Translations under genes and position numbers: made by a program
From: Dermatemys mawii
Lineage: Eukaryota > Chordata > Testudines > Dermatemydidae
Assembly (NCBI GenBank): GCA_007922305.1
Contig: ML677335.1
Span: 16,137,790 to 16,201,789 of the forward strand
Reading direction: 5' to 3'
Length of the DNA: 64,000 nt
In this document: piece after piece, positions 9,477-21,060 of the stretch
Position numbering within the stretch: position 1 is the stretch's first letter
Layout: every line of letters begins with the position of its first letter
The notes under the pieces: model-generated
Seen by the model: the letters and a program-made list of their open reading frames with translations, nothing else
The model's database searches: none
What the model was told of the DNA's origin: nothing

Positions 9477-10360
9477 CGCTACTTCGCCCAGCCAACACTC
9501 ACCGGGTCTGCGACACCTCCCCCGCCCCCACCAAACCCACAAACACCCCCGAATAGCCCCTACAGCCCAATCACACCCCCAAACTCATCACCCCAGCAAC
9601 CCACGGACTCCCCATGCGCGCCCACAGCCTCCCCCAAGACACCAGCCCCTCGGTCACTTGCTCCAGCCGGGTCGCTCCAAACTCCCACCGCCTTCCCAAA
9701 ACCACTAAGGCCACTCAACACCCCAGAGAACCAGTCACCTCCGCGGCCGCCCGAGACTCCCCAACCAGCTCCCCTAACGCCCCCTGCCCAGACCGCCCAG
9801 CGCACTGCGGGCACAAGCCGCGGTGCCGCAGCGGGCGCTACTCGCTGGCTCACACACACCCCCGCACGGCTCGGCAGGGGGAGCGCGGCCCTGCAGCTCA
9901 CACTGGGCCCCGGCGGCCAGACCTGTCGCGCTCCCCACTCTCGGAACCCTGCCCGCTGCCCTCAGCGCTCCCGGCGATCGTGGCTGCCTGCGCCCCTCAC
10001 AGCCGCCTATGGCCCAGGAGTTGGACAAGGAGCCGGCACAGCCGCCATGTTGTTTACGGGCGGCTCATAGAAACGCTCTTGGCGACACACGAGCCAGGCG
10101 TGGGGGCAGCGGGGGACACGGCTACGGAAACTCCGCAGCGTAAGAAATGCCGCGGTGCCCCTGTCACGTTGCAGGGACTGCCCGCTCGCTCTGCGCAGCC
10201 GCAGGCTCGAGTGCTCCATGAGGGGGACAAACGTTTTACGTCATAAGCGTCCTAGGGATTCAGCAGCAGCAGCCTCCCCCGCTCGGGCCCGCAAGGGGGC
10301 CTGCGGAGGGGTTTCTCCGAGTTCCGCATGCGGCGTTCTGGGAACGTGGCGCTCTGCCTC
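9400..10360. promoter_or_regulatory. CpG-island promoter candidate
   Basis: About 1 kb of clearly raised GC and CpG content in an otherwise AT-rich, CpG-poor window, including GCGGCCGC at 9743 onward. Recognisable sites are a YY1-type CCGCCATGTTG at 10042-10052, an NRF1-like CTGCGCAGCC at 10191-10200 and a CRE-like TTACGTCAT at about 10237-10245. Splice-donor candidates occur on both strands: minus GTGAGT at 9497-9502 and plus GTAAGA at 10140-10145. This arrangement fits a TATA-less, possibly bidirectional housekeeping promoter. Long open frames here, such as 9614-10246 plus, are typical of GC-rich DNA and are not called as genes. Confidence 0.6.
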
Positions 10361-10517
10361 TTCCCCAGCCGTGTATCCCTCCCCGCAGCCAGAGAATCCC
10401 TCCCTTTACCCCTCCTCACAGGGCAGTGGAATCCCTCGCCCTCCCTCCCTGTAACCAAACCAGCCCTTGCTCTGGCGCACCCCGCTTAGCCTCAGATTAA
10501 TTCTTCTCCCATGGAGG

Positions 10518-10673
10518 TAGGGTGACCAGATGTCCCGATTTTTATAGAGACTGGAGGTAGAGTGATCAGATGTCCCGATTTTATAGGGACAGTCCTGAGT
10601 TTTGGGTCTTTTTCTCATAGAGGCTCCCATGATCCCCTCCCTTATTTTTCACATTCACTATCTGGTCATCCTA
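10518..10673. mobile_element. hAT-type MITE (TAGGGTGACCAGA) with perfect 8-bp duplication
   Basis: Left end TAGGGTGACCAGATGTCCCG and right end ATCTGGTCATCCTA are inverted repeats. CATGGAGG flanks it at 10510-10517 and 10674-10681, identical 8-mers. The left end is followed by a second copy of itself from about 10558 (TAGAGTGATCAGATGTCCCG), including flank-like GGAGG, so the 5-prime end is tandemly duplicated. Related copies lie at 37431-37553 and 40233-40349. Confidence 0.8.
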
Positions 10674-10934
10674 CATGGAGGGAGTCTCCCTGTCTTCCTC
10701 CACCCCACCCCCGCAAGCATTTTAAAGCAATTCAGGGATCAACCCACAGTCAGTTTCCAGCTATGAACCTGGGTGATAGCTGCTCTTTGGGGAGTGTGCA
10801 GAGCACTGTAGCTCACCAAGCACATACTGAAGCATATGAGGGCTGGGGGACAAAGCATTCCCTATCAAGGGCATGGGTCTAGGCAACAAACTTCCCAGGG
10901 AGACAGGTGAAGCCAGAGCCCTCACCTATGACCA

Positions 10935-11562
10935 TAGGGTTGCCAACTTTCTATCTGCAGAAAACCCCACACCCTTGCCCCATCCCTTCTCTGAGGCCAC
11001 ATCCCCACGCCCTCAGTCCCNNNNNNNNNNAGAGATGAGTTTGGGGTGCAGGAGAGGGCTCGAGGCTGGGGAAAGGGGCTGGGTGTGTGGGGCGGAAGGT
11101 GAGGGCTCTGGCTGGGGCTGCAGGCTCTGGGGTGCCACCAGGGTTTGGCGTGCTGGAGGGGGTTGGGGCATGAGAGGGGGTGTGGGCTCAGAGCAGTGCT
11201 TACCTAAGATGGCTCATGGGAAGCAGTGACGTCTCCCTCTGGCTCCTAGGCTGAGGCACAATCACATGGCTCTGTGTGCTGCCCGTGCCTGACGACACTG
11301 TCCCCTCAGCCGCGGTTCCTGGCCTATGGGAGCTGCTGAACTGGAGAGTGGTGAAACACACAAAGCCCCTGTAGCTGTCCCGCCACCTAGGAGCCAGGAG
11401 GAGGTGCTGGCAGCTTCTCGGGTGTTGTACAGAACCAGGTAGGGAGCCTGCTTGTGCTGCCAACTGGACTTTAAACAGCTCGGTCAGTGGTGCTGACTGG
11501 AGCTGCCAGGGCCCCTTTTCGACCAGATATTCTGGTCCAAAACCAGACATCTGGCAACCCTA
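10935..11562. mobile_element. hAT-type non-autonomous element containing assembly gap
   Basis: Left end TAGGGTTGCCAACTTT and right end reverse complement TAGGGTTGCCAGATGT form inverted repeats. Flanking 8-mers TATGACCA (10927-10934) and AATGACCA (11563-11570) match at 7 of 8. The interior is G-rich and repetitive (GGGGTGCAGG, GGGCTCTGG), which may be why ten Ns lie at 11021-11030. Non-coding. Confidence 0.75.
11021..11030. other. assembly gap (10 N)
   Basis: Ten undetermined bases inside a G-rich transposon interior. The true length is unknown. Confidence 0.99.
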
Positions 11563-11570
11563 AATGACCA

Positions 11571-12126
11571 TCTTCAGGAAATAGTGCAAAAACTTTCCTC
11601 CTCTTCCTAAAACCCTGTCTACCGTACGAGAAATTCAATACCCTCTTATACCAATAAACCCTGACGGACCTACCAAAGAAAGGAGAAATAAATAAAATCT
11701 AAACAAAGCCTACCCATGCAGCGTTTTTATTCTGAAAAGGGAAAAGTACTACAGATGAAGTCTCTACTGGAGACTTCACTATTGAGATTGATTTTACATG
11801 GAAGCTACTTAGATACTATGGTGATGGGTGGCAGTATAAAACAGGTAAATGAATAAAAGTAGAGTGGAGGGAGAGAGGTTTCTACCAATAATTGGCTTGC
11901 TACAATATTTTAGTTTTCTGAGCACAACAAACAGTGGGGGTTAGATTTTCCCCCAATTTCCATATGTTCTCCCCTGCCTATTATTTATTTCCTGGTGTAT
12001 CAATATTTCCTTATTGGTCAATCTAAAATGTGTTACCAAATAGCTGCTGCATGATTGCCAGCTTCTCTTTTCCGACCGAATGGACAGCATTTTTTTAAAA
12101 ACTAAAATCCAGGACTTATTTCTTAA
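11571..12126. other. nothing recognised
   Basis: AT-rich sequence between a hAT element and a Tigger-like MITE, with no gene-like signal. Confidence 0.4.
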
Positions 12127-12128
12127 TA

Positions 12129-12302
12129 CACCCGACCCTTACTATAGCCTGTGTCGCTATAGTGCGGGTTCGCATACAGTGCGGTCGTTGCTATAGATCC
12201 CAAATTTAAATATTTAAATTGGGATCCATGGCAACATGTCCCCTGTGTTAACGAGGGACTGCGCATGGATCCTGGACCCCGGGCTATCGCGAGGGTCTGG
12301 TG
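12129..12302. mobile_element. Tigger/pogo-like MITE with TA duplication
   Basis: Left end CACCCGACCCTTACTATAGC and the reverse complement of the right end, CACCAGACCCTCGCGATAGC, are inverted repeats. TA lies on both sides (12127-12128 and 12303-12304), as in the Tc1/mariner superfamily. The centre holds an AAATTTAAATATTTAAATT palindrome. Confidence 0.65.
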
Positions 12303-12504
12303 TATTGTCAAATGAAGTATTGGATGGTTTGGAAACTGGGAGCACGTGTCACTTCAAACAAAGTACCTAATTTTTTCCTCCTCTTTTCCTTGACAACCAA
12401 TAGCTGTACTAGGCTCTGAAGCCTAAAACCTCCTACTGGCTACTACTGTATATGTGCCACAAAGGCTCCATTATTTACAGCTAATATTACAAAATAGATA
12501 TCAA

Positions 12505-13290
12505 TGGTGGTGGTTATAGAACAAATTGATAAATTAAACAGTAATAAGTCATCAGGACCAGATGCTATTCATCCAAGAATTCTGGAGGAATGCAAATATG
12601 AAATTGCAGAACTACTAACTGGCATGTAATCTATTGCTTAAATCAGCTTCTGTAGAAGATGACTGAAGGATACCCAATGTAATACTGGTTTTTAAAAAAG
12701 GGTTCAATTACAAGCCAGTAAGCCTAAGTTCAGTACCAGGCACAGATGACATAAAATGTTGGGTAAAAGTCAACATGACTTTTGTAATGGGAAATCATCT
12801 CTCACCAATCTATTAGAATTCTTTGAGGGTGTCAACAAACTTGTGGAAAAGGGTGATTCAGTGGATATCGTATACTTGGACTTTCAGAAAGCCTTGAAAA
12901 GGTCCATTACCAAAGGCTCTTAAGCAAAGTAAGGAGTCATGGGATAAGAGAGAAGGTACTGTCATGGGTTAGTAACTGGTTAAAAGATAGGAAATAAATG
13001 GTCAGTTTTCAGAATGGAGATAGGTAAATAGTGGTGTCCCTCAGGGGTCTATACTGGGACCAGTATCATTCAACATATTCATAAATGACCTAGAAAAAAG
13101 GGGCAAACGGGCGGGGGAAGTTTTCAAATGAAACAAAATTACTCAGGAGTGCAGTCGGTTTTGGACGGAACTAAGAGTCACAAAGGGATCTCACAAAACT
13201 GGGTGACTCGGCAACAAAATGACAGATGAAATTCAATGTAGATAAATGCAAAGTAACGCACATTGGAAAACATAACCCCAATTATACATT
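12505..13290 (+). pseudogene. CR1 LINE ORF2 (reverse transcriptase) remnant
   Basis: Translated in shifting plus frames it gives SGPDAIHPRILEE near 12555, then GKSSLTNLLEFFEGV and SVDIVYLDFQKAL (about 12790-12900), then a decayed GVPQGS-type block near 13035 and NIFINDLE-like sequence near 13075, followed by QMKFNVDKCKVTHIG near 13225. This is the block order of a CR1 reverse transcriptase, which copies element RNA at the target nick. Numerous stops and frameshifts and loss of a clear YADD box show a long-dead copy. Both ends are truncated. Confidence 0.8.
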
Positions 13291-14251
13291 CAATGTTTAA
13301 TTGCCAAATGAGAACATAATATTGCCTTTTGGCAGGCACTTTCTCACCTTCAGTCCATTTAGCCAAACTGGATGTTAGTAACTATTCCACAGCCTTTGCA
13401 CAGTTGCTGGCAATCCTGCACTATGAGAAAATATGAATTCATCTTCATGACACAGGACACATTGGTTGAGCTAGATCCTCTGATGCAATGCAGCCGCTTT
13501 TCACTACTGTGCTGGCAGATTCTGCCTGTAAAGGTGGTGGGAGCACAAGGGGTGGGAATCCTTCAGAGTCAGAAGAGAACTATAGCTGCCATGTCATGCA
13601 GCTGCATAGATTGGTTTTGGCTCTTTGAAGCTATTAGTAGCCAGTCTAAATTAGAATTCCCCTCAAGCTACTCTAGTTTACTCCTGGAGAATGGCCAGAC
13701 ATAGCAGCCATATCAGGGGAGTGCAAATATGAGCTATATGTTACCTGAAATCTTTCCAATGTGTGATTTTTCAGATTAAGACAGAGCATATACTTTTTCT
13801 GAACACTCACTACTCAAATTACCCCCTGGTGAGTGGGTGGGTGGTGGATGTGAAGAGTTATATAGGCTTCAGGCAAGGATTCAGCGAGCAGATACTTTGA
13901 ATTAAATTTGCAATAGATACTGAAGTGGTAGAATAATGTTTAATTAAGTTTTTACTTTCCTTTTTTCGAGTTAACAGGCAGTTAACTCAAAACTTAAATG
14001 TATTAGAGTTAATTAAGAATATGCTTTTCCCCTCTTTTTTTTACTAAGTTAAATTTAAATTTCATTTAAGAGCTGACTTTACTAAAAGATAACTTGTTTA
14101 ACTTTCAGGTTCGATTTCTCACCATGTTTGGTTCCCAAATGCTTCCAGTAGTTTGTACAAATATAAATCATCAGGTATAGTTGCACAAACGCCAAGCTTT
14201 CATGTGTTTATCTTTCCCCTTTTGTTATCAAGAAATCACATATTCATGGGC
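13291..14251. other. nothing recognised
   Basis: One 110-codon plus frame (13372-13704) is open but resembles no family I know and lacks flanking gene signals. Confidence 0.4.
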
Positions 14252-14259
14252 ATTACAAC

Positions 14260-14434
14260 TAGGGTCACCAACTCTGACTGAAGCTATTCCAGGAGATTTT
14301 TCCTCCCAACATGACGTAATGTCATTTTCTTAAAATATCCTCTTAAAATCTTCTGGATTGCTTTCAGTAGTCACTGGGAGATCAGTGCTGATTCTGGGAG
14401 ATTCCAGGCCAGTCCTGGAGGGTTGACAACCCTA
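14260..14434. mobile_element. hAT-type MITE (TAGGGTYNYCAAC) with 8-bp duplication
   Basis: Left end TAGGGTCACCAACTCT and right end reverse complement TAGGGTTGTCAACCCT are inverted repeats. ATTACAAC at 14252-14259 and 14435-14442 is a perfect 8-bp target duplication. The interior repeats CTGGGAGAT-like blocks and is non-coding. Confidence 0.8.
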
Positions 14435-14731
14435 ATTACAACTTCAGCACTGGAGTTTATGCTCCTATGGGCCGGGCTGCAGCTGGAGTAAGATGGCACA
14501 AATGCATTGTGGAGCTTTCCCAACGTACATTAGCTGAGGCTCTGCCCTCATCCCCCCATCCCTGCCCGAGGACTGCAAAGTATAGTAAATCCTAATAAAA
14601 TGAATGAAAAAGAAACAAACACAGAAAGGAGAGTATTTAAGTGAATTTGCACTATTTAACTTAATCTCTCCTGAGATATTAATATTCAAGTTTAGACTCC
14701 TTCAAAAGCACTGAAATGATTCCCAACCAAC

Positions 14732-14867
14732 CTTATGTTCATAAAAATCCAATGCAATATTAAAATGAAATATTTTAAATTTTAAATATTAAATAATTTA
14801 AATATTCAAATTTTAAATATGAATCTTATGTTCATAAAAATCTAATGCAATATTAAAATGAAATATT
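14732..14867. repeat. direct repeat, 43-bp unit twice
   Basis: A 43-bp segment beginning CTTATGTTCATAAAAATC occurs at 14732-14774 and 14825-14867 with one C/T difference, separated by a 50-bp AT-rich stretch made of TTTAAATATT-like motifs. It looks like a recent local duplication. Confidence 0.85.
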
Positions 14868-14890
14868 TCCTATTGTCCATAAACAATTTA

Positions 14891-14977
14891 ATCCAGATCC
14901 TCAGCTGATATAAACTGGCATAGCTCCATTGATGTAAATAAAGCTATACTGATTTACAGCAGCTGAGGATTTGACCC
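14891..14977. repeat. short palindromic MITE
   Basis: CCAGATCCTCAGCTGATATA on the left pairs with GCAGCTGAGGATTTGACCC on the right. The arms continue through TAGCTCCATT and AAGCTATACTG, so most of the segment is one imperfect palindrome. This is a common amniote MITE form. Confidence 0.6.
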
Positions 14978-15820
14978 ATTATATCTGTGGCAACAGAAAC
15001 AAAACTTTATCACAATTTTTGGTTTTTCTGTTACCAGAGGGGAAAAAAAGATGATCTTACTTAAGGCAAAACAAACATTTCCCTCACCCCTAACAAAGGT
15101 ATAAAAACACTTTTTAAACTGAGCATAATGTATGTCTGCAATCCAACTCTGAATGTTTGTGATACAATAAGTGTCCCCAAAAATGTTCTCCAGTTTCATA
15201 ACAGGACAGTCCTCCCTGATTTGGAGTGTTGTTTCCAGTTCCTTTCAATTGGAAAAAAGAGATGCTTGAACAATTCAAAAAATAATTCACAAATATTTTT
15301 CTCCTGTTTAAAAAGTTTCAGTCATCCAACAGGGGAAAAGAAACCATTCCACATAATATACGTGACCAGACACACACTACCAACAGCAAACTATGCAAGT
15401 AAGTTGTTTGAAAACAACCAATGGGCTGAGATATGTTCCCAAAAGTATTTATTAAATGCTTACAAATAAATATATTAGTTAGTAGAAGCCAGTATGTGCT
15501 TAGGATTCATTAATGGATGATTTATTCAGATTTATAATTCAATCAGTTCTGATCACAAGTTCCTTGACAGGCATAAACTGAAAATCAAATAGGGTCCAAC
15601 TCACCCCTCATTTAACTACTTTAATGCATATGAAATAAGTCTAAAGATGGATTTGACCAATTTTGTACGTGTGCTTTCCCTCACTTGCTTTGCTACTAGT
15701 TGTAGTGATGCTGCAGATCCTGATGTAAACTGGAGCATCACCATGCATCTCAGTAGTTGATGTGGACTCTGCCCTACAAAGTCTTAGTCTGGGTCTTCTG
15801 TTCCATTACTGATGTTATCT
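14978..15820. other. nothing recognised
   Basis: A 113-codon plus frame (15128-15469) shows no family resemblance. AT-rich and unique-looking. Confidence 0.4.
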
Positions 15821-16385
15821 TATTCTTATTTTATTTTTTGGATTACCATAGTACCCTGAAGCCGAGTCATGGACCAGACCCTGGTTTGCTACGTGCTGTA
15901 CAAGCAGAATAAAAAGACAATCCCTACCTCACAAAGTTTATAATCTAAACATAAGATAAAAGACAACAGATGGATAGAGAGAGACTGATGGGAGAGTACA
16001 AGGAAACAATGAGACAATACTGGTCAGCATCATAGGCTGTGGTCACAGTATACCACCAGACTCACTGTCAAGTTTTTTATAGGTGTCATGGCAAAGGAGA
16101 AAGGATTTGAAGGTGGACGATGAGGTAGTTTTGTTGATGTTTACAGGGAGGTTCTCCCAAGGCATGATGCTAGAAAGTACAAAGGTACTTGTCTGAAAAT
16201 TTAACAGATGGATCATGGAAGCAGGCAGGGGGAGGGGACAGGTCGACCTTTCGATCTGATTGTTTCCTATGTTTCTCTCTCTTGTTCCCAGGGTAAATCC
16301 TTCAATAAACCACAGGAGGAAAGAGGATGCCAGCTTTGGTGAATCTGACCCTGCATCTATTTTATTTCCTTGTAAAAGATACTTC
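15821..16385. repeat. old LINE-type interspersed repeat
   Basis: Starts ACCATAGTACCCTGAAGCC-like, continues GTGCTGTACAAGCAGAATAA and ACAACAGATGGATAGAGAGA, then CAAGTTTTTTATAGGTGTCATGGC. The same opening occurs at 24316-24550 and, more diverged, at 62985-63116. I recognise it as an amniote-wide repeat, probably of LINE (L2/L3/CR1) derivation, but cannot name the family. Confidence 0.5.
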
Positions 16386-17339
16386 CACATTTTATGTATG
16401 GTCTTTCAAGCCAATTCCTAATTGAGAAGCAAGTAAAGAGCAAATTTATCATGATGACCAAGATACCAGAGAATGCTGGTCTATAATAGTTTGAAGGCAA
16501 GACATCAAGTCACTTAATTGTTTTGTATTAAGGAGTTTGCTTCGATTTCCTAAATTCTCCCTACAAAGACTTAAGGTAAAGGTGGGTAAAGGCTTATTAG
16601 GATATGGAGTACTGCTTAATCTTCACTTATTTACCGACTGGTAAAATTGCCTGATTCTTGTTTTAGGAAGCAAAAATGTTTGAACTGGTGTTACTACACA
16701 ATAAAATGAGGAAAAGAGAAAGTCAGATTAATAATCTCTCTCTGCTACTTTAAAGGAGTCCTAAACTGAAATATTAGCATAGTTGTAGTGATGGGAATTA
16801 CAAACAAAATGTGCTCGTCTTGGTGTCAGTGAAACACTATTCGTATTACAGTTGTTAATATAATGTAACTGTGGCTATGGCTCCCTCTTGTGGCTGTCCA
16901 GCAATATATGCTAATTGTAACAATGTCCACATTATAATATAGCATCTTTCATAAACATAGCATTACAAACTGCTATAGTCTTATTTCCTGCCAATTTTTT
17001 GAATTCTTCCTTACTTTGTAGGCATGATGACAAATATAGGAGTTCTGAAACATTGGAGCCCTTTTTAATGATTATTTATTTAGGGTCAGATCATGTATGG
17101 GCTTGTTTTTATTAGTATGAATAATATCTTTGAAATCAATTAAAGTGCTCACATGAATAATTTAATACCACAGATAAATCTTTGCAGGGCTAGGGCCTTG
17201 ACACTTGTAAAGTGTTGAGACTTTCATAGAATTTACATGCTACATGGTGTCTAAACATTAAAGGTACAATATCTCACCCTTCCATGTATCTTGGTTGCTA
17301 TTTAATGAAACATTCCAGTAAGTAACAAATAAATAATGA
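16386..17339. other. nothing clear; possible degraded MITE
   Basis: Mostly AT-rich unique sequence. Around 17088-17195, AGGGTCAGATCATG and TTTGCAGGGCTAGGGCC could be the worn ends of a TCCTGCAAA-type palindromic MITE. Confidence 0.3.
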
Positions 17340-17455
17340 TGATATTTAGCTCTTGTAAAGCACTTTTCAACCATAGATTCTAAAGCAATTTACGAAAGAT
17401 AAATATTATCCTGATTTTACATATGGGGAAATAATTTTGGCACAGTGACTCCTTT
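17340..17455 (-). repeat. MIR-type SINE fragment, antisense
   Basis: AAAGCACTTTTCAACC, then TTTTACATATGGGGAAA and TTGGCACAGTGAC, follow the reverse complement of a MIR core and tail. Diverged. Confidence 0.5.
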
Positions 17456-18890
17456 TTTATAATATGCATGTGGAGTGACCCATTTGAAAACGTTGGCAGT
17501 TTCAAAAGAAAACAATGAATCATATTACTGATTATTAATTTGAATATTGCCAGTCATTAATACTGTAGAGGGAAAATCCATATTATCAATAGATATAGTG
17601 TCCTGTGCTGCTAACAAAGTTCTGAAAAGAATGTTTTCTTTTAGATAAATGTAGAGACCGTATAAGGGAAGCAAAAGCAGTTTTCAGATCAGCCTTAGCC
17701 AAAGTGGTTCAGACACCTTGGCAGCAGAAAGACACATTTTAGTGACCCCATAAAGGCATTGAGATGCTGAACTAGCTTATCACAAACCCAGCCAAGTCAG
17801 GACTTTCAACTATTTTATCCTTCGTTATTGACTGGGATGAATGTAGGCTGCCTGGAAGCATTTAAGCTGGACCAGCATACAGTATATGGTAATATGGATC
17901 TGATCTAACACCTACTGAGGCCTATAGAAAAACTTAGATGGGAGCTTTTGCATTGATTTCAATGAGCTTTGAGAACCTTGCAGGTTTATTTTATAAGCTT
18001 TTTGTGCCACTCCAATGCAGCTGCAACTGGCAACTTTCAAGCATACTACTTTGGATTCAGTTCATGTTTAATCAAATCCTTCACATTTTGGAGGGAGGGT
18101 TTATTACTAGAGCTGATTGAACTGTTTGTTAAGACAAAATTGCTCTAAATTTGTTTAGATAATTATTCAGCCCTGCTCTCAAATTATCTTCAAAATGAGG
18201 AGGATTTTCTCAAAATTGATCCTTGTTTGTAATTGTTCAATAAACTTTTTAAAAGGAACATGATAAATCTACATGGGGATCTGCCAACACTGAGGTAAAG
18301 TTTTCCTTTTGGAGTTCAGACTTTGGTATTTTGTGAGTCTGATTGGTCACCTAGGTTATGTGGTATGGGTTCTGCTTCCTGAACAGGGTAGCCTTCTAAC
18401 CTTTATAAATAGGAGGGATGTCTGAACAAATCATAGGGGTATTGAATACCTCAGGGTAGATAAGTGGAGTGCACACTTTATCTGTGACCTCCCTTCCTCT
18501 GACTCCCTCCTCACATTTCTCTCCAAGAATGGCAACATGGGTCCGATTACTCTCACCCCAGTTAGCACACCTGTTATGTTGCAATGGTGGCCACAGGTCT
18601 ATACACATATAGAATATATGGCATTTTGGTCCCAGGTCTTGATCTGTCTCCCATCCCTGCTTCTGCGTAGGCTGCAGATATCTTGCATCATGCACTGGCT
18701 CTAGACTACGTGCCAAGTGCCTCTAGAAGATAACAGACTTTTCTGATGCTTAATCATCACCTGTTATGCCTGCCTTTCCCTCTCCTCCTCACTGAAGTTC
18801 ATGATAATGTATGTATTTTGTTTGTTTGAAACAGTCAATGATTTTAAAATCTGTTCTGAATCTCACTGCCTCCTAACACCCAAACCCACA
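17456..18890. other. nothing recognised
   Basis: AT-rich. A TAGAGCTGATTGAAC string at about 18109 may be a fragment end of the TAGAGCTGG MITE family seen at 29.4 and 53 kb. Confidence 0.35.
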
Positions 18891-19252
18891 GGGTCTGTTT
18901 ACACTAGACCTCCTTAAGGTTTCCCACCTTTGGCATCAGCAATGGAGCTCTACAGGGAGTATTACTGTAGACCAGCTGACCATCTTTAAAATAAATTGCT
19001 TAGAAGTACTATGAATAATCAACACTACTGCTCCAACTGACAGAGCTGTGCCAGTGCTGGCACCAACCCACTGGGGTACTATGCAGGAATATCGCACCCT
19101 CGCATGACATATGGTAATAATTAATAGGGGGCTCCATTGAGCTACTTGGGGCCTTAAGCAATTGCTTAGTCTACTTATGCCTAACACTGGCTCAGGCTGT
19201 ACCAGTGGTAGCAACAGAGATAACTCAGAAAAGTCTAGTGTAGAGACAGCCC
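18891..19252. mobile_element. MITE with TACACTAGAC ends
   Basis: Left end GGGTCTGTTTACACTAGACC and right end reverse complement GGGCTGTCTCTACACTAGAC are inverted repeats of about 20 bp with one indel. Non-coding interior. No clear target duplication. Confidence 0.55.
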
Positions 19253-19564
19253 AAGCAAGGTGAGTAAAATGCTAGCACTTTTGACAGAAATACCCATCAA
19301 CGCACATGAACGTGTTCATTCATACCACAAATACCAGAATTCACGCTAATAAAACCTCTTCTCCAGACATTTATACAAATAAAGTGGTCACCCAAATATT
19401 TGTGAAAAAATTTAATATATTGTCAAATACCTTTGTCTATTATTACCAGACTATATTTAATATCCTGTATGTGCATTTCCACATCCATCTTTTCCCAAGG
19501 AATTGTTAACCCAATAGTTGTTCATTACATTTTCAACCATTTCTCATCACAGAGTTCTTGTTTT
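19253..19564. other. nothing recognised
   Basis: AT-rich spacer before the antisense CR1. Confidence 0.4.
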
Positions 19565-21060
19565 ATTAAAGAATTATAGAATCAGGGACCATAAGGGACC
19601 ACTATATCATCTAGTCTGACCTCCTGTGTAGCACAGGCCATCACCAGCACCATCCAGCACTCACACACTAACCCAACAACCAAAATGAGATCAAAGTATT
19701 ACAACCCACAAGAGACTAGACTAGTACATGCAACTGGCAGAGGATAGGAGGGACTGAGGTATACCAGTGCCCAAGGGCCCTACAATGGCAAGGAAATGGT
19801 TAAGTGAGATACAACCACTTAATCCTGGCAAGTGACCTAAACCCGCATGTGGCAGAGGAAGGCTCAAAACCCCAAAGTCACTTCCTCCCTAACCCCATCT
19901 ATGGTGATCTGTTAGACCTTGAGCATAAGCCAGCCAGCCAAGCACCTGAGAGAGCAAGCTTGCTGCCACCTCAGAGCACTGGCTCACCATCCCGCTATTC
20001 CATCTCCAGCAGTGGTCCTCTGCTGATGTTTCAGAGGAGGGAGACTAAAAAACCCAACTCAGACTACGTTGGAAGGGGGATGAGGGGGATCATGACCCCT
20101 GCTGGTGGCTGGCTGAAACCCTGAAGCATGAGGTTTAGGAACACAAGACATAAACTGGAATGAGTCCCAGGGCTGTTGAGCCCTGCCCCATACTACCATA
20201 CCCAACCCTGCCTTACAATTACACTTATAAATTAGTCCAGCTCTCTCTGACAACTAATTAAGTTGTTTTCCCCCACAACTCCTATTGAGAGACTGTTCAA
20301 TTCGAAACCTTCTAATTTCCAGCCTGAATTTGTTCATGACCAGTTTGTCCTTCTTGTTCATGATCTTTTTTTCCCTTCCTAGTATACATCTCCCCTAATG
20401 TATTGATAGAGAGCAATTCTATCTTCCCTGAGCCTTCGTTCTGCTAGACTAAACAATCTAAGCTCTTTGTCTCCTCTAGTAAAATAGGGCTTCCATTCCC
20501 CTGATCATCTTAGTAGCTCTTCCCTGTACCTGTTCCAGTTTAAATTCATTTTTCTTGAACATGGGTGACCAGAACTGTACAAAGTACTCCATCTGAGGTC
20601 TTACTAGTGCCCAGTAGAATGGTATTAAAAATGCCTCAATTAATATGTCCTAGAATCACATTTGCCTTTTTCACACCTGCATTATATTGGTGACTCATAG
20701 ACATCCTCCTGATTCGCACACCCAGGTCTCTCTCCTCTTCCAGCTGATGACCTCCCCTTCCCATCTTGTAGCAGAAATTCTTGTTACTAAAACCTAAGTG
20801 ACCTTGCACTTTATACTATTGAATTTAATCCCATTTCTGTCACTTCAATCTTCAAGATCATCCAGATCTTCCTGAATAACATTCTGATCCTCCTCTGTAT
20901 TGACAATGCCTGCAAACTTAGACTCATCAGCAAATTTCATTAGCACACTCCTACTTTTTGTGCCATGTTCATTAATAAAGATATTGAATGAGAGTGGTCA
21001 CAAAAACCCCACTAGTAACCTCCCTCCACTCAAATAATTCAGCTTTTAGCACAACCCTGT
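19565..21060 (-). pseudogene. CR1 LINE, ORF2 C-terminal part and 3-prime region, antisense
   Basis: The plus-strand text ATAGAATCAGGGACCATAAG near 19576 is the reverse complement of a CR1 3-prime end. On the minus strand, about 20850-20400, shifting frames give NKNFCYKMGRGGHQLEEE then RDLGVRIRRM, VKKANVILGH, a RPQMEYFVQFWSP block and KLEQVQGRATKMIRGME, the order of a CR1 ORF2 C-terminus after the catalytic core. The catalytic domain itself is absent (5-prime truncation). The middle, about 19750-20280, is probably the long 3-prime UTR. Stops and frame changes are frequent. Opposite orientation to the 12.5 kb copy. Confidence 0.75.

Noticed and set aside
9614..10246. 210-codon plus open frame in the CpG-rich block
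   Set aside because: Proline, serine and arginine-rich with no domain; open in several frames at once, as expected of GC-rich DNA.
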